Below are positions 6,630 to 13,540 of a DNA stretch of 15,626 bases, piece after piece (position 1 is the first letter of the stretch; every line of letters begins with the position of its first letter). This DNA comes from an uncultured Oscillibacter sp. GTDB taxonomy: Bacteria; Bacillota; Clostridia; Oscillospirales; Oscillospiraceae. The notes below the pieces were generated by a model. That model was not told the origin of the DNA, did no database searches, and worked only from the letters and a program-made list of their open reading frames with translations. The stretch spans positions 1-15,626 of the forward strand of contig CAJTMG010000037.1 in assembly GCA_910577405.1 (NCBI GenBank). The letters are read 5' to 3'. Both the position numbers and the translations under genes were made by a program.

Positions 6630-7721
6630 TCAATGTTCAGACGCCTGCGCAGGGAGTTTCCGGGTGATGTACATAGCCAGTGATACCGCCAATATCCCCC
6701 CGCTGATCTTGGTGACTGCCAAAGCGAAAATCATCTCCGGTTCCACACTGGCAGTGAAACCAAGATGGTCCCCCAGCACGGCGCCGCAAGTCGTCGACCA
6801 GGCGGTAGCGACAATGATGCCCCGGCGGTCCATATCCTTGGTCATGACGAACATAGACACGGAATTGGCGAGAGAGAACACCATGGCGCTGACGCTGACG
6901 AAATCCAGCCCCAGTTTTTTCCCAAGCCAGGAAAGAGGACGGCGCAGGACTTTCATCAGAATAGAAAGAATCGGGAAGGTCCCGCCCAGCACAATGGAAA
7001 TTTCTGTCACGGTTTTCATCGCGCCGTCGATGGGAGCCATGCCCGGGATCAGCGCCAGTCCGGTGATGGAGGTGAAAGCCGCGCAGGACAATCCCCCGAT
7101 ACAAAGAATTCCTACCAGCCGTCCGAACACCATACAGCCTTTTGTCATTTTCTTCGGGGCAGCGGCCAGTCCAACCGCCAGCGCCCCGGACAGCACCGCC
7201 ACCGGAGCAATATTCACCGCCGTCAAACCCAGAGGAAATCCCGCCGCCAGTCCGCCGAAGAAACTCCCAAAGGGTATGGCAATCAGGCCGATCAGCAGTC
7301 CTTGAATAAAAAATGGCTGTTTCTCTTTTGGAATGATGCCCAGACCAACAGGAATGTTGAACACCAGCGCCGCCCCCAAAGTAGAGGCCACCAGAACCCC
7401 CGCCAGCTTTCCAGCCATGGGGTTCTGCGCCAGTTCCATGGAGAGCTGATACCCGCCCATGTCGTTGGCCAGAATCGCGCCCAGCACGGCCGGGTCCATC
7501 CCAAGACGGGCAAAGAACGGGGCGATGACTGCGTTCACGGCCTGCTGAATCAGAGGCGTCAGGCATACGATTCCCACCATTCCCAAAGCCAGAGGCCCCA
7601 TGGTCTCATAGCCCTTCTCGAACTCCTTCCCCAAACCAAAGCGATTCCCAAGAATTTTGTCCAGGCCGCCAATCAGCGCGCCAAAGGCCATGACCCAGAG
7701 TACAATCTCATTAAAAGACAT
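6630..7721 (-). CDS. eutH: EutH-family ethanolamine-type transporter
   Basis: A 363-residue integral membrane protein of the EutH family, known for ethanolamine uptake. The N-terminus (IVLWVMAFGALIGGLDKILGNRFGLGKEFEKGYETMGPLAL, residues 6-46) is highly characteristic. So are ILANDMGGYQLSMELAQ, GIIPKEKQPFFIQGLLIG, and the late STTCGAVLGDHLGFTASVEP with Asp and His. About ten hydrophobic segments are visible and the length is normal. No other ethanolamine genes (ammonia-lyase EutBC, reactivase EutA, shell proteins) are in the window, so it may carry a different amine or polar alcohol for this operon. The gap before it holds a GC-rich hairpin and only a weak ribosome binding site, so its expression may be tuned down relative to the enzyme genes. 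The symbol names the family, not a proven substrate. Confidence 0.9.
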   Translation of the reverse strand: MSFNEIVLWVMAFGALIGGLDKILGNRFGLGKEFEKGYETMGPLALGMVGIVCLTPLIQQAVNAVIAPFFARLGMDPAVLGAILANDMGGYQLSMELAQNPMAGKLAGVLVASTLGAALVFNIPVGLGIIPKEKQPFFIQGLLIGLIAIPFGSFFGGLAAGFPLGLTAVNIAPVAVLSGALAVGLAAAPKKMTKGCMVFGRLVGILCIGGLSCAAFTSITGLALIPGMAPIDGAMKTVTEISIVLGGTFPILSILMKVLRRPLSWLGKKLGLDFVSVSAMVFSLANSVSMFVMTKDMDRRGIIVATAWSTTCGAVLGDHLGFTASVEPEMIFALAVTKISGGILAVSLAMYITRKLPAQASEH

Positions 7722-7741
7722 CGTGATTTACAACCAGCCCC

Positions 7742-7762
7742 GGAGGGAGGACGCCCCCCTCC
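7742..7762 (-). other. Intercistronic GC-rich hairpin before eutH
   Basis: GGAGGG and CCCTCC (7742-7747 with 7757-7762) can pair around a short loop in the 55-base gap between the creatininase-like gene and eutH. There is no U-tract. It resembles the hairpin at 1949-1975 in composition and could be a partial terminator or an mRNA processing or stability element that sets transporter level. Confidence 0.25.
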
Positions 7763-7776
7763 AGGACCGGAGACGC

Positions 7777-8706
7777 TCATTTCCGGCGGCCGCGCCCGTC
7801 GTGATCCTTGTCGAAGGTGGGGTAAGCGCCGCCGTTGAAGCCGTTGAAGCCCAGCGGATTGCGGAAGCCCAGCGGATTGATGCCCACAGGATGCTGCTCC
7901 AGCAGTTCCTTGATAAACTGGCTGTAGCCTTCCACAACCTGTTCTACCAGAGCGTCGCCCTTCTCCTTGCTGGCTTTGGTAGGATTGCCGATGACGCCGT
8001 AATCCAGGTCGTCTTTCTCCAGCAGGGCAAACGTGCCGTCGAAATGGTACATCTGCCACTTGTGGGACATTTCGCCAGGGGCCTTCTTCCACTTGCCGTC
8101 CACCAGAGGAGTGCCGCCGCCGTCGATGGCCAGATCCATGTGAACCAGGTCACCATACAGAGACAGCGCCATGGAGGTTTCGGCCTCGTCTGCGTGCCAC
8201 ATGAAGTCATCCAGCACGTTTTTGTTGTCGCCCAGGAAGTCATACCAAGTGGAGGCCACAGTAAAATAGCCTTCCATGCCCAACTTGTGGACGGCGGTGA
8301 TAAAGCTGCTGTCCGCTCCGTGGGCCACCAGAAGGATGAACTTGTTATAGCCGACATTGGAAGCGCCCGCAATGATATCATGAATCAGAGCAATGTTGGT
8401 TTCGTAGTTCAGGGCGATGGTAGCCGGCATACCCATGTGCATATAGGGATGGCCGCCGTACATGGGGCAGGGCAGGACCGTGGCGCCGGAACGTTCGGCC
8501 ACTTTCTCGGCAAGATAGATTGCGTTGAAGCTGTCCAGGCCGTTGGGACAATGGGGGCCGTGCTGCTCGATGGCGCCCAGGGGGAGAATCGCAACGTCGT
8601 TGACTTCCTTGGCATAGGCGAGGTTCACCGGCGCGGTGTTTTCCTCGAAGCGGACGGAATCCCTCTTGTGCAGCTTGAATTCGGTTTGCTTTTTCAGTTC
8701 AGCCAT
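7777..8706 (-). CDS. Creatininase-family amidohydrolase
   Basis: A 309-residue member of the creatininase / 3-dehydro-scyllo-inosose hydrolase / MftE superfamily, metal enzymes that hydrolyse cyclic amides or C-C bonds of cyclic ketones. The metal-site signature is clear: Glu47 and His49 in LPLGAIEQHGPH, Asp58 in NGLDSF, His129 in ILLVAHGAD, and Glu175 in HADEAETSMA. Two segments depart from the usual text. NGHGGN, the common central motif, is here VAHGAD. The usual EH..FPGTI is GHPYMHMGMPATI. The C-terminus carries an extra Gly/Asn-rich tail ending HDGRGRRK. AAAGGAAAG supports the start. Beside an IolB-like isomerase, a ring-opening role on an inositol-like or uronate-like intermediate is attractive, but it is inference only. 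Confidence 0.85.
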   Translation of the reverse strand: MAELKKQTEFKLHKRDSVRFEENTAPVNLAYAKEVNDVAILPLGAIEQHGPHCPNGLDSFNAIYLAEKVAERSGATVLPCPMYGGHPYMHMGMPATIALNYETNIALIHDIIAGASNVGYNKFILLVAHGADSSFITAVHKLGMEGYFTVASTWYDFLGDNKNVLDDFMWHADEAETSMALSLYGDLVHMDLAIDGGGTPLVDGKWKKAPGEMSHKWQMYHFDGTFALLEKDDLDYGVIGNPTKASKEKGDALVEQVVEGYSQFIKELLEQHPVGINPLGFRNPLGFNGFNGGAYPTFDKDHDGRGRRK

Positions 8707-8778
8707 GATCGTTCTTTCCTTTCACTTTTCAGATTGAGTTGTTGATTTATGGACAGACCCTCAGGGCCGGTCTTACTT

Positions 8779-9816
8779 TTAAGGCTTCAGCAGGATTTTG
8801 ATCCGCATTTCCTTCTTTGCGCGGACCATCTTAACCACGCTCTCCAGTTCTTCCAGGGGCCGGACGTGGGTAATCAGAGGCTTGACCTTCAGTTTCCCTT
8901 CCGCCATGTAGCGCAGCACCGGTCCAAAGGAATTCGGGCTGGCCAGGGAGCCGACAAGTTCCGCGTCCTTGACAATCAGCGTGTTCATCGGAACGTCCAC
9001 CATTGCCCCGTTATACCAGCTTACCGCCACAATGCGCCCGGTGGGTTTGAGCGCCTGAACAGCACTAGTCAGAGCGCTGTTGCTGCCGGAGGTTTCAATT
9101 ACAATTTCAGGGCCTCCGTCCGTCAGCTCTTTTGCCCGCGCCGCAACGTCCTCATGATGATAATTGATGGTCTGCGCAATGCCGCACGCTTCTGCGATTT
9201 CCAGTTTTTCATCCCAGCTTCCGGCCAGGATTACCTTGCTGGCTCCTTGGATATTGGCAAGCTGCGCGGCCAGTTGTCCGATGGGGCCGTCACCAATGAC
9301 CAGGACTTCCGCCCCGGCAGGAATCCGAGCCTTTGACACTGCGTAGGCCGCCGTAGCAGCAGGTTCCGCCAGCGCAGCCTCTTCCATGCTCAGGCCATCG
9401 GGAATCTTATAGACATGACGCTGCGGCACCGCGACATATTGGGCAAACACCCCCTGCCGGTTGCGGTAGGAGCCGATGACCTCCCGGTTGGGGCAGAGAT
9501 TATAATGACCCTTCCGGCATTCATCACACTCGCCGCAGCCAAGACTGACGTCCGAAGTAATACGGTCCCCCACAGCCAGGCCTCGCACGCCTTCCCCCAC
9601 CTGAACAATCGTCCCGCTCCATTCGTGACCCGGAATGATAGGATAGGTGGTGTTTCCATTCTTGATGTGGACCATCTCGCCGGTCAGCAGTTCAATATCC
9701 GTGGCGCAGAATCCGGCATAGGCAATTTCCGCCAGCACCTCGCCCTGACGAAGTTCCGGCTTGGGGATCTCGGAGTATTCAATGACCTCCGGACGCATAA
9801 AGCGAATGGCTTTCAT
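8779..9816 (-). CDS. Zinc-dependent MDR alcohol/polyol dehydrogenase
   Basis: A 345-residue medium-chain dehydrogenase/reductase of the sorbitol/threonine dehydrogenase branch. Catalytic zinc ligands are Cys37 (GFCATD), His64-Glu65 (PGHEWSG) and probably Glu151. The structural zinc lobe is Cys94, Cys97, Cys100 and Cys108 (CGECDECRKGHYNLC). The nucleotide-binding loop is VLVIGDGPIGQLAA near residues 171-184. An acidic residue at the second strand's end is not obvious from the sequence, so I do not choose between NAD and NADP. It should oxidise a secondary alcohol of a polyol or sugar acid to the ketone. The ATG overlaps the upstream stop (TAATG) behind AAAGGAAA, so it is translationally coupled to the UlaG-like gene, which suggests consecutive steps. 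Confidence 0.92.
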   Translation of the reverse strand: MKAIRFMRPEVIEYSEIPKPELRQGEVLAEIAYAGFCATDIELLTGEMVHIKNGNTTYPIIPGHEWSGTIVQVGEGVRGLAVGDRITSDVSLGCGECDECRKGHYNLCPNREVIGSYRNRQGVFAQYVAVPQRHVYKIPDGLSMEEAALAEPAATAAYAVSKARIPAGAEVLVIGDGPIGQLAAQLANIQGASKVILAGSWDEKLEIAEACGIAQTINYHHEDVAARAKELTDGGPEIVIETSGSNSALTSAVQALKPTGRIVAVSWYNGAMVDVPMNTLIVKDAELVGSLASPNSFGPVLRYMAEGKLKVKPLITHVRPLEELESVVKMVRAKKEMRIKILLKP

Positions 9817-10610
9817 TAAGCAGTTTCCTTTCTGTATTGCAGCTCGTTCTTCTCATTGATGGTCTGGACTTCCCCTTGACAGAAACACAATGGCTGACAG
9901 CGGCCGCCTTTCCGCAGGTATTGGCAGAAAGCCCCCGGGTCGCCTCCATGTTCCATAAAAGTCCAGAAATGACAGGGAACGGCATACTGCGCATTGCACA
10001 GCCCAGCCGCGCACGCGCCCTCTTCCGCGTTCATATTCCCAAATCGTCCGTTGATGGAAAGCACGGCGATATCCGGCTTGAAACCGGCGGCTTCCAAACA
10101 GAGCGATTTGTGGAATGCGGTGTCTCCTGAAAAATAAATGCGGTGGCCTCCCAGCTCCAAAAGCACGCCAATAGCATCCGGCGCCATGTCTCCATGATCC
10201 GCTGTGACTGCCCGGATCAGAACCGCGCCGTCCTGATAAGTCTCGCCCCGGTCCAGACGCCGCCGCCGTTTCACGCCCAGTTCCAGCAGCTTTTCCTGAC
10301 AGCTGGACGGTCCCAGAAACAACGTCTCCGGCGTGCTTTGGGCAATGACAGGAATTGCGTCATAGTCAAAATGATCGAAGTGCAGATGCGTCGTGATGTA
10401 ATAGTCCGGGGCCAGCTCTTCCGGCTCCATCAAAACCGGGGAAATCCGCTTGAACCCCCGTATCTGTTCGCCGCAATTGGTCAGATAGGGGTCAATCACC
10501 AACGTGTTTCCTTGATGGTCCTTCAGGAAAAATCCTGCCTGCCCGAGCCAGCAGACCGCCAATTCTCCAGGGAACACCTCCAAACGGCGGAGTTTTTCCG
10601 CAAGTCTCAT
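9816..10610 (-). CDS. UlaG-like metallo-beta-lactamase-fold hydrolase
   Basis: A 264-residue MBL-fold protein. The metal motif is THLHFDHFD, giving His75, His77, Asp79 and His80. Further ligands are likely His139 (TADHGD), Asp163 (FSGDTAFH) and His214 (VPCHFWTF). VCWLGQAGFFLK followed by VIDPYLTN is the typical opening of the UlaG/YtnP-like branch. UlaG opens L-ascorbate-6-phosphate lactone, so a lactonase or phosphodiester-like activity is reasonable. It lacks the longer N- and C-terminal extensions of true UlaG, so the substrate is probably different. An AAGGAG site supports the ATG, which begins 11 bases after the IolB-like gene ends, and it overlaps the MDR dehydrogenase. Lactone hydrolysis next to polyol oxidation fits a sugar-acid pathway. 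Confidence 0.85.
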   Translation of the reverse strand: MRLAEKLRRLEVFPGELAVCWLGQAGFFLKDHQGNTLVIDPYLTNCGEQIRGFKRISPVLMEPEELAPDYYITTHLHFDHFDYDAIPVIAQSTPETLFLGPSSCQEKLLELGVKRRRRLDRGETYQDGAVLIRAVTADHGDMAPDAIGVLLELGGHRIYFSGDTAFHKSLCLEAAGFKPDIAVLSINGRFGNMNAEEGACAAGLCNAQYAVPCHFWTFMEHGGDPGAFCQYLRKGGRCQPLCFCQGEVQTINEKNELQYRKETA

Positions 10611-10621
10611 GACGGTTCTCC

Positions 10622-11479
10622 TTAATACAGACAGCCTTCCAGCCAGGAATACCGTTCGTCAAACTGAACCTTATACTTCTTGGTTTCGCCAGCCAGTCCC
10701 CAAAGGAGGTATGCGCAGGTACCAGGCATGGCTACAGTGGTATGATAGCCAGTGGGCAGGGCGATGGCGGTGTTATTTCCCTCAATGACGTTGACCTCAT
10801 CCCAGAGCTTCTCTTCAAAATCTTCTGTCAGGTCGTAGCCGTGCTGCATGACACCGCCTTTGCCGGTTCCCTCGGAGGTCATCTGAAAGGAGAAAATCTC
10901 GTCCAGAACGACTTCCTCGCCGGGGCGCTCATAGTCGTGCCGATGGGCAGGGAAACCGATCCAACCGCCAGGGACGGAGACGGTTTCACCCACAATCAGA
11001 AGCTTTGTAATATGATCGTTGTGTTTGCCGGGCTGACCAAAGATGAAGCGGTATTTCCGTTTGTAGATGTACTCGCCAGGCTCACCCTCTTCGATGTTTT
11101 CCGGGGGACAGAAGTATGGAACGTTGCCTTCTTCACAGTAAGCGGTGAAGACCCGGGCTTCCATGCCCTTCTCGGTGGTGATTTTCACTTTGGCCTTGGG
11201 GGGAACATAGAGGGCCGTGGGCAGATCATCGTAAACATTGCCGCGAATGCCCTTGGCGCCATTGATAACAGCAGCGCCCTCATACTCCACCCAGCAGGTC
11301 ATATCCCCCTGCTGGAGGACAATGGCCTGTTCTTCGCCGCTGACGGTGTACTCCAGCGTTTTCCCCGCCGGGAGCAGGATGCGGCCAAAGCCCATGAAGG
11401 ACATCTTGGAGTTGCCCTTGGAGATGACGCTCTCATAGCCCTCCAGGTCCTGGAAACGATAAACGGTAGTATAAGACAT
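10622..11479 (-). CDS. IolB-like sugar-acid isomerase (5-deoxy-glucuronate isomerase family)
   Basis: A 285-residue double-cupin protein of the KduI/IolB type. The metal cluster in the second cupin is visible: His179 and His181 (FPAHRHD), Glu194 (LDEIFSFQ), and His246 (LPTGYHTTVAMPG). The first cupin includes GRILLPAGKTLEYTVSGEEQAIVLQQGD. IolB converts 5-deoxy-D-glucuronate to 2-deoxy-5-keto-gluconate in inositol breakdown. No other iol genes of that route are visible here (no IolC, IolD or IolE), so this copy may act on a related uronate-like compound. An AAAGGAG site supports the start, and it follows the hydroxyacid dehydrogenase by 16 bases. The family assignment is strong; the exact reaction is not. 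Confidence 0.88.
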   Translation of the reverse strand: MSYTTVYRFQDLEGYESVISKGNSKMSFMGFGRILLPAGKTLEYTVSGEEQAIVLQQGDMTCWVEYEGAAVINGAKGIRGNVYDDLPTALYVPPKAKVKITTEKGMEARVFTAYCEEGNVPYFCPPENIEEGEPGEYIYKRKYRFIFGQPGKHNDHITKLLIVGETVSVPGGWIGFPAHRHDYERPGEEVVLDEIFSFQMTSEGTGKGGVMQHGYDLTEDFEEKLWDEVNVIEGNNTAIALPTGYHTTVAMPGTCAYLLWGLAGETKKYKVQFDERYSWLEGCLY

Positions 11480-11495
11480 TTCTATCAGCTCCTTT

Positions 11496-12452
11496 TTACT
11501 TTTTCAGCACTTCTCCGTTTACTGGATAGGTAACTGGTTTTCCCATAAGATATTCTGTGACCCCTTGCGCGCTGTCCATTGCCATAGACCGAAGGGCTCC
11601 ATCACTGAGGGCGGCGTTGTGGGGGGACAGGATGACGTTTTCCATGGCAAAGAGCGGATTGTCCTTTTCCGGAGGCTCCTGCTCAAAGACATCCAGACCC
11701 GCCCCCGCAATCTCGCCTGCCCGCAGCGCTTCAATCATAGCCGCTTCGTCAATAACCGGACCGCGGGCGGCGTTGATGATATAGGCCGTCGGCTTCATCT
11801 GGCGGAACTGCTCCCGGCCTACCAGATGGAACGTGGAAGGAAAGAGCGAGGTGTGGACAATCACAAAATCGGAACGGCGGTACACCTCATCCGCAGTTAC
11901 CATCGTTACCGGAAGCCCAGCGGCATCCTCCTGAGAGACAAACGGGTCGCTGGCAAGAATCTCCATCTCAAAGCCGGACAGCTTTTTCACCACCAGGCGG
12001 GAAATTTTACCCAGACCAATGATGCCCACCGTCGCGCCTTTCAGCTCGGTCGTTTTGTACTGATTCCGCTTGAAAAACTCCCCTCTTCGGGTCAGGCTGT
12101 CCATACGGACCGTCCGCTTGCTGAGAGAGAGCAGCAGCATTACTATGTGTTCCGCCACAGCGTTGAGGTTTGAGTAAGGGGCGTTGACCACCAGAATGCC
12201 TTTTTCTGTGGCGTGCTTTACATCAATGTTGTCCACGCCCATACCATGCTTGGCAATGACCTTCAAAGAAGGAATCCCGTCCATAATTTCTGCTGTGATC
12301 CTGACGGAACGAATCAGAATCGCCGCACAACCCTGGGCCTGCCGGATCATCTCTGCCGCGTCAACAGACGTCCCCTGCACGACCTCGAACCACTCTTTCA
12401 GGAAAGCGACCGCGTCGGCGTGAATCTGTTCCGTTAAAAATACTTTTTCCAT
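11496..12452 (-). CDS. D-2-hydroxyacid dehydrogenase (phosphoglycerate-dehydrogenase-like)
   Basis: A 318-residue NAD(P)-dependent dehydrogenase of the D-isomer 2-hydroxyacid family. The catalytic triad is present: Arg230 (NAARGPVID), Glu259 (DVFEQEPP) and His278 (LSPHNAALSDGA). The Rossmann loop is GIIGLGKIS (about 143-151), with Ser in the place of the last Gly of GxGxxG. KHGMGVDNID and NAVAEHIVMLLLSL are standard. The protein stops after the catalytic domain, so it lacks the regulatory ACT domain of true serine-pathway PGDH. It is more likely a hydroxypyruvate, glyoxylate or similar reductase. Because it comes right after a pyruvate-type aldolase, it may reduce the released hydroxy-aldehyde-derived keto acid. 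A GAGGTGG site precedes the ATG and 9 bases separate it from the aldolase. Confidence 0.9.
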   Translation of the reverse strand: MEKVFLTEQIHADAVAFLKEWFEVVQGTSVDAAEMIRQAQGCAAILIRSVRITAEIMDGIPSLKVIAKHGMGVDNIDVKHATEKGILVVNAPYSNLNAVAEHIVMLLLSLSKRTVRMDSLTRRGEFFKRNQYKTTELKGATVGIIGLGKISRLVVKKLSGFEMEILASDPFVSQEDAAGLPVTMVTADEVYRRSDFVIVHTSLFPSTFHLVGREQFRQMKPTAYIINAARGPVIDEAAMIEALRAGEIAGAGLDVFEQEPPEKDNPLFAMENVILSPHNAALSDGALRSMAMDSAQGVTEYLMGKPVTYPVNGEVLKK

Positions 12453-12461
12453 GAATCCACC

Positions 12462-13226
12462 TCATTTCTGAATGGCTTCGATGGCAGTCTTGCCCCATTT
12501 GACAATCATGCCCTGATCAGAGGCCAGCAAAATATACTGCACGCCCTTTTCAATGAGCTTTTTCGCGGCTTCCGGCGTGCCCGCTACTGTTCCAACGGCC
12601 TTTCCTGCTTTCAGCGTTTTGGCGGTAACCGTCTCAATGGCTGCCTGCACTTCCGGATTACTTGGACTGCCGGGCACGCCATAGGATTGGGATAGATCCA
12701 TGGGGCCAATGAAAATCACATCCAGTCCTTCAACCTTCAGCACTTCGTCCAGATTTTCCACGCAGGTCTTTGTCTCGCAATGGGAAACTACCAGCGTGTT
12801 TTCATTTGCGGCATTGATATACTCCTGTACGCCGCAGGTTCCATACCCGCAGGCCCGCACGCTGGGCGACAGACCCCGGATTCCCAACGGCGTATATTTT
12901 ACATAGGAAACCAGATCCCGGGCTTCCTGGGCAGTGTCCACATTGGGAACCTGTACGCCCGCATATCCAAGATCCAGATTCTGCAAAATCTCCACCTGCT
13001 GATTTTCCCGCACCCGTACAATGGGCGTGATTCCCGCCGCGTCCGCCGCCCGGACAATGTTCGTCAGCTGCTCCCGGTCAACGGCCACGTGCTCAGTGTC
13101 CAGCACGAAAAAGTCGAAGCCCGCCAAGGCCAGCAGCTCCGGAACCGCCGGGTCGATCAGCTTTACAAAAGTTCCAATGGCGCTCTTTCCACTGCGTATC
13201 TTCTTTTTTAATTGATTTTCTCGCAT
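12462..13226 (-). CDS. HpcH/HpaI-type class II aldolase
   Basis: A 254-residue TIM-barrel aldolase that cleaves 2-keto-3-deoxy or 4-hydroxy-2-oxo acids into pyruvate and an aldehyde. Key residues match the family: His46 (DTEHV), Arg71 (VRVRE), Glu151 (HCETKTC, metal ligand in place of the usual QIET) and Asp177 (IGPMDLSQS, metal ligand). GIRGLSPSVRACGYG is the usual substrate loop. I start it at 13226 because AAAGGAAG lies 8 bases upstream there. The longer frame back to 13325 would begin upstream of the predicted sigma-54 transcription start, so it cannot be right if that promoter is. It is the first gene of the operon, directly behind the promoter. The sister family garL/hpaI activities are candidates, and the true substrate is unknown. 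Confidence 0.92.
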   Translation of the reverse strand: MRENQLKKKIRSGKSAIGTFVKLIDPAVPELLALAGFDFFVLDTEHVAVDREQLTNIVRAADAAGITPIVRVRENQQVEILQNLDLGYAGVQVPNVDTAQEARDLVSYVKYTPLGIRGLSPSVRACGYGTCGVQEYINAANENTLVVSHCETKTCVENLDEVLKVEGLDVIFIGPMDLSQSYGVPGSPSNPEVQAAIETVTAKTLKAGKAVGTVAGTPEAAKKLIEKGVQYILLASDQGMIVKWGKTAIEAIQK

Positions 13227-13233
13227 CTCGTCG

Positions 13234-13241
13234 CTTCCTTT
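13234..13241 (-). promoter_or_regulatory. Ribosome binding site deciding the aldolase start
   Basis: AAAGGAAG on the minus strand sits 7-8 bases upstream of the ATG at 13226. No comparable site precedes the more distal ATG at 13325. Confidence 0.7.
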
Positions 13242-13299
13242 ATTTGCTTGTTTTCGGTTTCTCTCAATACGCCTGTCTTGCTGTGTCGCTGTGTTATTA

Positions 13300-13315
13300 A
13301 GCAATTTCCGTGCCA
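13300..13315 (-). promoter_or_regulatory. Sigma-54 (-24/-12) promoter of the catabolic operon
   Basis: The minus strand reads TGGCACGGAAATTGCT, matching the sigma-54 consensus TGGCACR-N4-TTGCW at every defined position. The GG (-24) and GC (-12) elements have correct spacing. Transcription should start near 13289, giving a leader of about 63 bases before the aldolase ATG at 13226. A sigma-54 activator gene lies immediately upstream, and two dyads sit in the expected enhancer zone. By the close packing of genes, transcription could run to about 1997. Confidence 0.9.
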
Positions 13316-13403
13316 GAATCGTCAAAAAAAGAAAAATACAAAAATATTTAGCAGTTTTATCTAAAAAGAAATTAATTATTTTGACTATTCAGACAGAAAA
13401 AAA

Positions 13404-13461
13404 TGCGCACACTTTTTGGATAAAATGACGACGCTTGTCATCAAGTCAAAAAGTGTGTGCA
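13404..13461. promoter_or_regulatory. Large inverted repeat, likely upstream activator sequence
   Basis: Two 15-base arms, TGCGCACACTTTTTG (13404-13418) and CAAAAAGTGTGTGCA (13447-13461), are inverted copies with one mismatch and a 28-base spacer. Arm centres are 43 bases apart, about four helical turns. The spacer also holds TGAC-N7-GTCA (13426-13440). Relative to the predicted start at 13289 the arms are at about -115 to -172, the usual range for enhancer-binding-protein sites. Because it is intergenic and not followed by a U-tract, an operator is more likely than a terminator. Confidence 0.6.
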
Positions 13462-13474
13462 GATTAACAATATG

Positions 13475-13492
13475 TGTTGCGTTTTTGCAACA
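13475..13492. promoter_or_regulatory. Perfect dyad TGTTGC-N6-GCAACA
   Basis: A perfect 6+6 inverted repeat (13475-13480 and 13487-13492) lies at about -186 to -203 from the predicted sigma-54 start, between the activator gene and the larger repeat. Fis-type activators often bind interrupted palindromes of this kind, so it is an alternative or additional activator site. It has no U-tract, so termination of the activator gene is less likely. Confidence 0.4.
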
Positions 13493-13540
13493 TTTCTATA
13501 TTTGTATGATGTTCAAAAGGAAACCAGCACTTTTTTAGAG

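Noticed and set aside
6765..8745. Long plus-strand open frames opposite eutH and the creatininase-like gene
   Set aside because: They are mirror frames of GC-rich coding sequence, without recognisable motifs.
8755..8773. AGACC/GGTCT hairpin between the MDR dehydrogenase and the creatininase-like gene as terminator or promoter break
   Set aside because: The stem is only five pairs, with no U-tract; the following gene is on the same strand and likely co-transcribed.
13227..13325. Upstream in-frame extension of the aldolase by 33 residues
   Set aside because: It would start upstream of the predicted sigma-54 transcription start, has no ribosome binding site and does not resemble the family N-terminus; the ATG at 13226 has AAAGGAAG.
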